From Sphingobacterium nematocida (GTDB taxonomy: Bacteria; Bacteroidota; Bacteroidia; Sphingobacteriales; Sphingobacteriaceae), in contig NZ_FUZF01000016.1 in NCBI RefSeq assembly GCF_900168125.1, forward strand, positions 62,001 through 126,000: a DNA stretch of 64,000 bases, given 5' to 3'. Below the pieces are notes generated by a model. The model worked only from the letters and a program-made list of their open reading frames with translations. It ran no database searches and had not been told where the DNA came from. Position 1 is the first letter of the stretch. Each line of letters starts with the position of its first letter. Of this stretch, positions 44,716-52,255 are shown one piece after another. A program made the position numbers and the translations under genes.

Positions 44716-46128
44716 ATGAAGAAGATATTTATATTTGCTATAGCTGCTTTGTTCATTCAAGGCGCAGCAGCTCAGAAACTAGACAGGAGCCAAAAACCAA
44801 AACCCGGACCTGCACCGATCATCACATTTGCCGATCCTGTAATCTATAAATTACCCAATGGCATTACTATTCTGGTGGTTGAAAACCATAAGCTACCAAA
44901 GGTTTCCGCAAGTTTTAGCATTGATGCGGGGCCGATCACCGAAGGTGCAAAAGCCGGAGTGATAGGATTATTGGGCGGAATGCTCAATGAGGGGACGGTT
45001 ACAAAGACAAAAGCCCAGTTTGACGAAGCTGTTGATCAGATAGGTGCAGAAGTAAGCGTTTATGCCGGTGGAGGACAAGCCGCTGCGCTGACCCGGTATT
45101 TTAGTGATGCCTTTTTATTAATGGCAGATGCCCTGAGAAACCCGGCTTTTCCGCAAGCTTCATTTGATAAATTGAAATCACAAAGCCTTACCAATTTAAA
45201 ATCCAGCGAGCGCAGCGCAACCGCCATTTCCGGACGCGTCGTTAATGCACTTTCATTTGGACTAAACCATCCTTTAGGAGAATTTCAGACCGAACAAAGC
45301 ATCAATTCCATTGCCTTGGATGATGTTAAAGCTTCTTATAAAAAATACGTTACGCCATCGAGAGGATACCTGACTTTTGTCGGCGACATTAAACCAGAAG
45401 CCGCAAAGGCGCTGGCGATAAAAGCATTTGGCGACTGGAAGGGCGCCGTTCTGACTTTCCCTGTTTTGGCTAAAGTCAGCAACCCTGCCCAAACAGAGGT
45501 CAATGTGGTAGATGTCCCCAGCGCTGTCCAATCCGAGATCACAGTGACCAACCTTATAGATTTACCAATGAGCAGTCCGGACTATCATGCGGTATTGCTT
45601 GCCAATCAAATCCTGGGTGGTGGTGCAGATGCCAAGCTTTTTAGAAACCTGCGGGAAAAACATGGCTTTACTTACGGGGCTTATTCCAAAACTGGCTCAG
45701 GGCGCCTGCAGTCGAGGTTTAGTGCCACGGCCTCGGTAAGAAATGAAAAAGTAGACAGTGCTGTAGTCGAGTTTTTGAAAGAGATCAATGTGATGCGTAC
45801 GGAAGAAGTGAGCGCTGATGTGCTTCAAGATGCGAAGAACTTATATAATGGGTCTTTTGCCTTGGGGCTTGAAAATCCTGCCCGGGTAGCCGGTTTTGCC
45901 AGCAGCATTCTGATCAATAACCTGCCTAAAGATTTCTACCGGACTTATCTTCAGAAGTTGAATGGTGTCACCGCAGGTGATATCCTTCGTGTGAGCAAAA
46001 AATACTTCAGTCATGACAACACCAGAATCGTTGTAGTCGGTAAATCAGACCAGTTTGTGCCGGGATTGAAAAAAGCGGGCTTTATGGTTAAGTATTATAA
46101 TAACTATGCGATGCCTGTTGTTCGGTAA
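44716..46128 (+). CDS. M16-family peptidase, non-catalytic partner subunit
   Basis: A 470-residue exported M16-fold protein with a signal peptide cut near G-A-A-A-Q (~19). At the zinc-motif position it reads G-V-I-G-L-L-G-G-M-L-N-E-G-T, so H-x-x-E-H is absent. The C-terminal half keeps the L-R-E-K-H-G-F-T-Y-G-A-Y sequence, whose Arg and Tyr bind substrate in active M16 pairs. It begins 2 bases after the catalytic subunit. This is the standard active/inactive pair. Confidence 0.93.
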   Translation: MKKIFIFAIAALFIQGAAAQKLDRSQKPKPGPAPIITFADPVIYKLPNGITILVVENHKLPKVSASFSIDAGPITEGAKAGVIGLLGGMLNEGTVTKTKAQFDEAVDQIGAEVSVYAGGGQAAALTRYFSDAFLLMADALRNPAFPQASFDKLKSQSLTNLKSSERSATAISGRVVNALSFGLNHPLGEFQTEQSINSIALDDVKASYKKYVTPSRGYLTFVGDIKPEAAKALAIKAFGDWKGAVLTFPVLAKVSNPAQTEVNVVDVPSAVQSEITVTNLIDLPMSSPDYHAVLLANQILGGGADAKLFRNLREKHGFTYGAYSKTGSGRLQSRFSATASVRNEKVDSAVVEFLKEINVMRTEEVSADVLQDAKNLYNGSFALGLENPARVAGFASSILINNLPKDFYRTYLQKLNGVTAGDILRVSKKYFSHDNTRIVVVGKSDQFVPGLKKAGFMVKYYNNYAMPVVR

Positions 46129-46181
46129 CTTCTTTCTATTTGGTTACTCTCCAGTTTATTTATAAAACTTAAGCATTAATT

Positions 46182-46279
46182 AGAGGGCTGTCTCAATTTT
46201 GAAGTGACCCCAAAAGTTTGACAAAAACTTTTGGGGTTCACTATTTATGTCAAAACACACATTTGAGGAGAAAAGTTAA
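46182..46279 (+). mobile_element. Relic of an IS left end with truncated OrfA
   Basis: A hairpin with arms GTGACCCCAAAAGTTT and AAACTTTTGGGGTTCAC (one bulged base) is followed by an ATG at 46247 reading M-S-K-H-T-F-E-E-K-S and a stop. T-F-E-E-K near the start is typical of IS3-type OrfA proteins in this phylum. Nothing further of the element remains. Confidence 0.5.
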
Positions 46280-46907
46280 AATGAACGATTTAAATGGAAT
46301 AATACAAGTTAGCTAAGGCGGACGTAGCGTAAAGCAAAGTTTAATCCATACGGACAACTAAATAGTTAAGGGAATTTCAAAAAAGTGAAAAATACTGATA
46401 TTTCACCACCAAGGGAAAACTTCTGTTGTATTTTAGCTGAAATACGCTTTGCCGATGAAAATTGATTTTAAAAATGATAGGTTTAAAGGCTTGGAAGATG
46501 CTGCCTGTATGTTCCGCTAAAAATGTGGTCACTCCATTTCGGGGCAAACTGTACACCCTTTTGGCTGCCATGTGTGGTAGCGAATGCTATTACAACCAGG
46601 CCAAATATAATTAATTTCCAACAGGCGTGTTCTGTACCTGCCTCAATTCCAAGCCCCTGTGCTTCCTTGCGTTTTCCGATCACCAGCCCGATATAGCGAC
46701 AGATTATTGATCCCAAACTCCAAATCAGAGGTTGCAGAAAGCTGTTGCCTGGATGCATAAATATTCTTTCGTATAGGCCAAGATACACAACCACAGACGG
46801 CGTTCGCCCCCGCTTTGATACAAATCCTTATTCAGTTATTTTTGACATTTAAAAGCGCTGTAAATCAGCCAAGTGACCAGGTTAGGCACATAAGTGTACA
46901 CTTTGAG

Positions 46908-47042
46908 GGTTCTTCACTATTGGTGAAAACTATAATTTTGAATGTCGTCGGGTTCAGTAGTCTAGTTTTAAAGCGGCCTTTTGACGAATCATAATAACTA
47001 TTTAATACTGAGCGCTTAATTCTTCAACAATAGTGAAGAACC
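46908..47042. repeat. Inverted repeat pair, 15 bp perfect arms
   Basis: GGTTCTTCACTATTG at 46908-46922 is the exact reverse complement of CAATAGTGAAGAACC at 47028-47042, and similarity extends a few bases inwards. The 105 bases between have no gene. This is the layout of a small MITE-like or IS-end element. Confidence 0.6.
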
Positions 47043-47291
47043 ACTTTGAAGCGTATTGGATGTTCAGTGTTGTACAGAATTACTTGTCATAATGTCAGGA
47101 AATTGGATAACGCAAGGTTTTTAATTAACATCTTAGATTACCTTGATCTTGCTAATTTGGTATCTGAAGAGCCGATGTTTGAAGGGGAGTGATAGCAAAA
47201 AATACGGCCTGCAATGTTACTTATTTGTTACTTGTCAAGTGTAACTATTTGATAATTAGGGTTTAATTCTATTCCGGACATCTGGCAAGCC

Positions 47292-47516
47292 ATGACGATA
47301 GATTTTCCGACAAATACTTTCCTCGTTTCTAGGTCAAGTACCGTTAATGATGGTGAAAAAATCAATACAGCATATTTGCCATATAATATCCTGACAAGAG
47401 CAGGAAAAGCATTGGTTAAAAGATATGACGACTTTGACAGTCTTAAAGAAGGTGACCTGGAACAGTTCGACCAGATGTTAGCCGAGCTAATTGAAACCTA
47501 TCAGATTCGAGATTAA
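47292..47516 (+). CDS. Hypothetical small protein, paralogue of the one at 31427
   Basis: A 74-residue protein without a signal peptide. M-T-I-D-F-P-T-N-T-F-L-V-S-R-S-S and T-A-Y-L-P-Y-N-I-L-T-R-A-G-K-A-L-V-K-R-Y-D-D line up with the 111-residue protein at 31427-31762, which has ~40 extra N-terminal residues. The C-terminus is acidic and helical. Function not recognised. The matching N-terminal part is absent upstream, so this copy is shorter or begins at an internal Met. Confidence 0.6.
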   Translation: MTIDFPTNTFLVSRSSTVNDGEKINTAYLPYNILTRAGKALVKRYDDFDSLKEGDLEQFDQMLAELIETYQIRD

Positions 47517-47609
47517 CCGGATTTTAAGGTTTAGAATTACTATTTGACTGTTTTTCTACGATTGGCGGTGCCAGTTTCCATGAGGGAACGAATTTCATAT
47601 ATTTGATTT

Positions 47610-48032
47610 ATGAAGAAATTATTTGCCTCAAAAGACATTCGTATTCAGGAGATGGAAGACTTATATGGCGGAGGCATTAACATAGCCTATACCAGCAAAT
47701 TGCTCCAACTAAATGTACTGATCGAATTTTTTGGGGTATCGATTGAGGGTGATCCCTATGTTTATGAAGAGGTGGGAGTTTATGCCAGCATCTATGAAGA
47801 TGGTATTGTACATTCCTATGTTCTTTTTATAAGCGGAGAAACATTGGGGCCATTACCGACCTTTAGACTTATAGCCGATGCAGTCGATTTTATAGAAGCG
47901 TGTGATCAGTATGCCGTAAAAGAAGATTTGAAAGGGATTGCTATGTCTTATTCAGCCATTGACAGCAAAGTTTACCGAGGTTTGGGAGAACAAGAACGGC
48001 AAATGGCAGGTGAAGCGCGAAATGAGTTATGA
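47610..48032 (+). CDS. Hypothetical protein
   Basis: A 140-residue acidic cytoplasmic protein with no signal peptide, membrane helix or catalytic motif that I recognise. The middle is beta-rich (V-G-V-Y-A-S-I-Y-E-D-G and S-Y-V-L-F-I-S-G-E-T), and the C-terminal third is helical. Codon use is like the island neighbours. It lies between the small paralogue gene and the interrupted serine hydrolase. Confidence 0.6.
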   Translation: MKKLFASKDIRIQEMEDLYGGGINIAYTSKLLQLNVLIEFFGVSIEGDPYVYEEVGVYASIYEDGIVHSYVLFISGETLGPLPTFRLIADAVDFIEACDQYAVKEDLKGIAMSYSAIDSKVYRGLGEQERQMAGEARNEL

Positions 48033-48057
48033 CCACCGATAAATCGTCAATAGCCTT

Positions 48058-49203
48058 ATGAATAGCCTGATCAATCCTTATCCGTTTAAAAAGCGACGCA
48101 TAAACAGATACCTTAGTTTTATATTCCTGATCCCGGTCTTTTGCCTGAATAACCTGGAATGTGCCGGGTAGAGCCGGGCAGTAGCATCAGATAACCCGCT
48201 TATTTCCCGGCTGGATTCGCTGGTCGATAAAAGCGTTCAGCGGTATTTTCAGGATAAAAAAGCGGTGGGGCTTTCCATAGCCCTGGTGCAACACGGCAAA
48301 CCGTATTTTTACAATTACGGAGAGACAAAGGCCGGTAACGGGCAGCTTCCCGATAACAAGACTATCTATGAGATCGGGTCCATGACCAAATCATTTACCG
48401 GGATTATCCTGGCGCGGGCTATATTGGATAAAAAGATCAATCTGGAAGATGATATCAGGAAATATCTTAAAGGTTCTTATCCCAATTTAAGCTATAAAGG
48501 TACGCCCATACGTATTAAAGATCTGGCCAATCACACCTCAAGGATCACAAGGATATTTCCGAATATGTGGGAACGCCCCACCTATGATTCCCTTAATCCC
48601 TTGTCCAATTACTCCAGGCAGCTTTTGTACGAAGGACTGCATCAAATGAAGATGGATACGCTTCCCGGTAAAGTTTACGCTTACTCTAATATGGCAGTTG
48701 CTTTACTGGGTACGATACTGGAAGATGCTTACGGGCAGGATTACTTTTCGCTGGTGTCAAAAAACATCCTGAAACCTTACCGGATGAGGGATACCCGGAT
48801 CGACATCGCATCACTTCCGGACAGCTGTATCGCGTGGGCGCATAACCCGCAAAGACAGCCGATTCCGTTTTGGGATTTGGGAGAAGTACCGGCGATGGGT
48901 GCTTTAAGATCAACTACTGCTGACCTGGTCAACTATATCAACGCCAACAACGCTGAGACGAATCCGGCCATTAAGCTTTCCCATCAACGAACTTTTGGCA
49001 CCGCTCAGGAGGGTATGGGTCTGAACTGGTTTATCCACAGCACCTCAAATGGTTATCACGTATTGGAACATGGCGGCGGTACAGGCGGTTCCTGCAGTTC
49101 AATGGATTGTTTCCCGCAGCTTAACGCAGGGTTGGTGATCCTGACGAACAGCCTGGCTAATCGAAATGACCTGGAAAAAGAACTGGTCGCTATGTGTCTA
49201 TGA
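48058..49203 (+). pseudogene. Beta-lactamase-family serine hydrolase with an in-frame amber stop
   Basis: An ATG at 48058 opens a basic leader and hydrophobic helix (S-F-I-F-L-I-P-V-F-C-L), then a TAG at 48169-48171 interrupts the frame. The same frame continues without a gap into the hydrolase domain to 49203. Class C/penicillin-binding motifs are intact: S-x-x-K in G-S-M-T-K-S, Y-x-N in A-Y-S-N-M, and H-G-G-G-T-G. A GTG at 48265 could start a leaderless 312-residue protein, but it would not be exported. The family includes esterases, D-amino peptidases and beta-lactamases; the substrate is unknown. Confidence 0.85.
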
Positions 49204-49269
49204 ATTGATTAATTTGTTACTTATGCAACAAAGATTAGTATTTGAGGGCGTTAATTTTTTGAGCTTACT

Positions 49270-50490
49270 TCACACAGCCATCAGTTTTTGATCAAGCATA
49301 CTCATATCTCTGGCAATCTTGGTGTTTAAAATTTTAGAGTAGTGTTGTGTTGTTTTTAAATCCTTATGTCCGAGCATTTTTGAAACGCTTTCTATTGGCA
49401 CATCATTACTTAGGGTAACGGTGGTAGCAAAAGTATGCCGGGCAATGTGAAAAGTAAGTTCCTTTTGGATGCCGGATAAATCCGCAATTTCTTTCAGATA
49501 GCTATTCATCTTCTGGTTACTTAAAACCGGAAAAGCCATATCTAAATTTTCAGATACCGGATCGTCTGTGTATTTGTCAAGTAATGCTTGCGCCCCTGTC
49601 ATTAATGGAACGTGTGATGAGGTAAGGGTTTTCTCTCTGCTGGTAAAAATCCAATGGCGGCCATCATCACCTTTGCGGATTTCGGAACGCTTCAATTTTT
49701 TAACGTCTGCATAAGACAACCCTGTATAACAGCAAAAAAGAAATATATCCCTTACCTGTTCCAATCTTTTGACCCTATAGGATTTTTCGGTAATGCTTTT
49801 AAGTTCGTCTTTGGATAAAAACTCGCTGTCCTTCGCCTTAGCAGTATTTTTATAAAATAGAAACGGGTTTTCGGTAATCCACTTATGGGCAATACAGGAA
49901 TTAACGATCTTCCTCAAATGCTTCATGTATTTAGCAATAGACACACCGCTACATTTTGGGTCAGTTCTTAAATAGAAATCATATCCGGTGATAAAGGCGT
50001 AATCCAATTTCTTTACCTCAATGTCTGGCCTCTGATATGACTTTAGCATATAAGCGGACAGGTGCAACAATGAAGTATGATAACCTTTTAAAGTATTCGC
50101 TTTAAAGCCTTTACCGATTAACGCTTTCATTTTTTCGTTGTGGTCTTTAAAGATTTCAAGCAGAAATAGCTTTTTGTCGTCCTTATTTTGGTACTTGTTC
50201 ATCAGCGTTTCCGCTGTGACCTCCTGGTTATACTTTATAAATTCTGTATGGATGTCCTGTACTTTTCGTGCAATGGCATCAAGGTAGCCGTTCAGGGACT
50301 TTACAACTTCTGTATTTCCTTTAGCCCGGTTAGCACTGGATAACCATCCTTTAGGATCGCACATTCTTCCGCATGAGGCTTCTTTTGGTGTATCACCTGC
50401 AACAGTGATCCGCATGTAAATTGCCTTTTCGCCGCCTTTGTAGTTTTTTGGTTTCTTCAAAAAGAAATGAAGGGAATAATTCTGACTCAT
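49270..50490 (-). CDS. Tyrosine recombinase (phage-integrase family) of the island
   Basis: A 406-residue site-specific recombinase. Residues ~1-90 are the arm-binding region, ~105-205 the SAM-like core-binding domain, and ~225-400 the catalytic domain. H-I-A-R-H-T-F-A, L-G-H-K-D-L-K-T-T and the nucleophile Tyr in Q-H-Y-S-K-I are present. At box I it reads Y-T-G-L-S-Y-A-D, with Ser in place of the usual first catalytic Arg, a substitution known in Bacteroides conjugative-transposon integrases such as IntDOT. It is the rightmost gene of the island and faces away from tRNA-Glu, ~250 bp away. Confidence 0.94.
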   Translation of the reverse strand: MSQNYSLHFFLKKPKNYKGGEKAIYMRITVAGDTPKEASCGRMCDPKGWLSSANRAKGNTEVVKSLNGYLDAIARKVQDIHTEFIKYNQEVTAETLMNKYQNKDDKKLFLLEIFKDHNEKMKALIGKGFKANTLKGYHTSLLHLSAYMLKSYQRPDIEVKKLDYAFITGYDFYLRTDPKCSGVSIAKYMKHLRKIVNSCIAHKWITENPFLFYKNTAKAKDSEFLSKDELKSITEKSYRVKRLEQVRDIFLFCCYTGLSYADVKKLKRSEIRKGDDGRHWIFTSREKTLTSSHVPLMTGAQALLDKYTDDPVSENLDMAFPVLSNQKMNSYLKEIADLSGIQKELTFHIARHTFATTVTLSNDVPIESVSKMLGHKDLKTTQHYSKILNTKIARDMSMLDQKLMAV

Positions 50491-50736
50491 AATGACTCAT
50501 TTTAAGTTAACAAAACTAACAATGTCATCAATGGCAGTCAAGATGTTCGATTATAGAACTAGCTGTAATTCAATTCGTTGCACCTACAATAGTGAGTACC
50601 TATATCTCGTTGGGGTACTCACTGAATTACTCACCTAACTTATGCGAAATCATGGATATTTTGGTGTGTCTGTAAACAATAAAACCCTGCAAACATCTCA
50701 TTTGCAGGGTTTTATATGTTTTGACCTATGGTCAAG
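50491..50736. other. Probable right attachment region
   Basis: 246 bases between the integrase gene and tRNA-Glu, with no gene. They contain the short repeat GTGAGTACC...GGTACTCAC (50601-50609/50624-50632) and the tRNA terminator. The island end should lie here, but I could not find a matching direct repeat at the left junction near 27986. Confidence 0.45.
50681..50713 (-). terminator. Terminator downstream of tRNA-Glu
   Basis: A perfect 13-bp stem AAAACCCTGCAAA/TTTGCAGGGTTTT with a 7-base loop lies 23 bases after the tRNA 3' end on the minus strand. Confidence 0.8.
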
Positions 50737-50808
50737 TAGCCCGTAGGGGAATCGAACCCCTGTTTCCAGAATGAAAATCTGGCGTCCTAACCCCTAGACG
50801 AACGGGCC
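50737..50808 (-). tRNA. tRNA-Glu (anticodon UUC)
   Basis: A 72-base minus-strand cloverleaf. The acceptor arm GGCCCGT pairs with ACGGGCT (first pair G-U), with discriminator A. The anticodon arm reads CCAGATTTTCATTCTGG with TTC in the loop, and the T arm reads GGGGTTCGATTCCCC. CCA is not encoded. It stands alone, with its own terminator. Confidence 0.93.
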
Positions 50809-50906
50809 CTTTTGCTTTGGTGATGCAAATATAGACCCTTTTATCTATTCTCCAAAATATTTTTTACGCAAATATTGTAATGCATTGAAAGCTAAAATAT
50901 TATTTT

Positions 50907-52181
50907 TTAAATTAGGTCAAAGCCAATGTCTGTACGGAAGTATTTTCCTTGATAGAAGATCCTGCCTGCATCGGCTGTTGCTTGTTGAAGTGCGGAGAAT
51001 AAGTCATCTTGTAGTGTTGTAACTGCAATAACACGGCCTCCAGCTGTTACGACTTCGCTGTCGACAAGCTTTGTTCCAGCATGAAAAACGATAGATTCTT
51101 TTACATTTTCAATATTGCTGATTACCTTGCCATTTTCATAATCGCCAGGATATCCGCCAGAAACTAACATGACGGTTACAGCTGTTTTTGGACTCAAGGT
51201 GTAGGAGCGGTCTGCCAAATTGCCCTGGGCAACACCTTCTAATAGATCAACTAAATCGGACTCGATACGTGGAAGAACGGATTCAGTCTCGGGGTCGCCC
51301 ATACGCACATTATATTCGATAACATAAGGATCACCGCCTACATTCATCAATCCTATAAAAATGAATCCTTTATAAGGTATGTTGTCTTTCTTTAATCCAT
51401 CGACGGTCGGTTTTATAATTCGTTCTTCGACCTTAGCCAGAAATACTTCGTCGGCAAAAGGTACTGGAGAAATGGATCCCATACCCCCTGTGTTGAGACC
51501 TGTGTCTCCTTCGCCGATACGCTTGTAGTCTTTTGCAGATGGTAATACCTTGTATGAGTCTCCATCTGTCAATACGAATACAGAAAGCTCTATTCCTTTT
51601 AAGAACTCTTCAATCACCACGACAGAGCTGGCTTGTCCGAATTTGGCATCAGCAAGCATCGCTGTTAATTCGTTCTTGGCATCATCTAGTGTCTCGCAGA
51701 TCAAAACGCCCTTGCCAGCCGCTAGTCCATCAGCTTTCAGTACGATAGGAAGTTTTTGCGTCTCTAAGTAAGCGAGTCCTTCTGTCAGATTGGATAATTC
51801 AAACGACTTATACGCAGCCGTAGGAATATGGTGTCGAAACATAAATTCCTTGGAAAAATCTTTAGATCCTTCAAGTTGAGCGCCTAGCTTTTGAGGGCCT
51901 ATGACAGCAATATGTTGCAAGTCTTCTCTTTCTAAAAAGAAATCGTGGATACCTTTTACCAACGGCTCTTCTGGTCCCACAAGGATGAGGTTGATGTCGT
52001 TGGCTAGTGCAAATGTTGCTATTCCGTCGAAATCGGTGACCTTAAGATCAATGTTTTGACCGTATTGTCCAGTTCCAGCATTGCCGGGGGCAATATAAAG
52101 ATTGGTAAGTTTAGGGCTTTGTGCTATTTTATAGGCAAAGGCGGATTCGCGACCGCCAGATCCAACGATTAAGATATTCAT
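50907..52181 (-). CDS. purD: Phosphoribosylamine--glycine ligase
   Basis: A 424-residue GAR synthetase that joins glycine to phosphoribosylamine with ATP in purine synthesis. The N-terminal G-S-G-G-R-E-S-A-F motif, V-G-P-E-E-P-L-V (~72-79), the ATP-grasp segment K-A-D-G-L-A-A-G-K-G-V (~150), and N-V-R-M-G-D-P-E-T (~290) are intact. Length is normal. It is monocistronic. A TAAGTTTG box sits only 4 bases upstream of the ATG, so its mRNA may be leaderless. Confidence 0.97.
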   Translation of the reverse strand: MNILIVGSGGRESAFAYKIAQSPKLTNLYIAPGNAGTGQYGQNIDLKVTDFDGIATFALANDINLILVGPEEPLVKGIHDFFLEREDLQHIAVIGPQKLGAQLEGSKDFSKEFMFRHHIPTAAYKSFELSNLTEGLAYLETQKLPIVLKADGLAAGKGVLICETLDDAKNELTAMLADAKFGQASSVVVIEEFLKGIELSVFVLTDGDSYKVLPSAKDYKRIGEGDTGLNTGGMGSISPVPFADEVFLAKVEERIIKPTVDGLKKDNIPYKGFIFIGLMNVGGDPYVIEYNVRMGDPETESVLPRIESDLVDLLEGVAQGNLADRSYTLSPKTAVTVMLVSGGYPGDYENGKVISNIENVKESIVFHAGTKLVDSEVVTAGGRVIAVTTLQDDLFSALQQATADAGRIFYQGKYFRTDIGFDLI

Positions 52182-52185
52182 AGCA

Positions 52186-52193
52186 CAAACTTA
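52186..52193 (-). promoter_or_regulatory. Putative -7 box of purD
   Basis: Minus-strand TAAGTTTG ends 4 bases before the purD ATG. With normal spacing to the start point, transcription would begin at or very near the start codon. Confidence 0.45.
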
Positions 52194-52255
52194 GAGAAAT
52201 ATGCTTTAATTTTTGTTATCTTTCCTTAACAATTTAAAAATCAATTGAGACGACT

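Larger units (their letters stand above)
46129..47291. other. Gene-poor stretch after the M16 pair
   Basis: About 1160 bases with no well-supported gene. It holds an IS relic (46182-46279), a 15-bp inverted repeat (46908-46922/47028-47042), and a 103-codon minus-strand frame at 46483-46794 with two hydrophobic stretches that I cannot distinguish from chance. The composition and fragments suggest decayed mobile DNA. Confidence 0.6.

Noticed and set aside
46483-46794. 103-codon minus-strand frame as a membrane protein gene
   Set aside because: It has two hydrophobic stretches but no promoter, no recognisable family, and lies in decayed mobile DNA. Chance is as likely.
50737-50808. tRNA-Glu 3' end as the integration site of the island
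   Set aside because: The tRNA and its downstream terminator are intact, and I found no copy of the tRNA 3' end near the left junction at 27986. Proximity alone is not enough.
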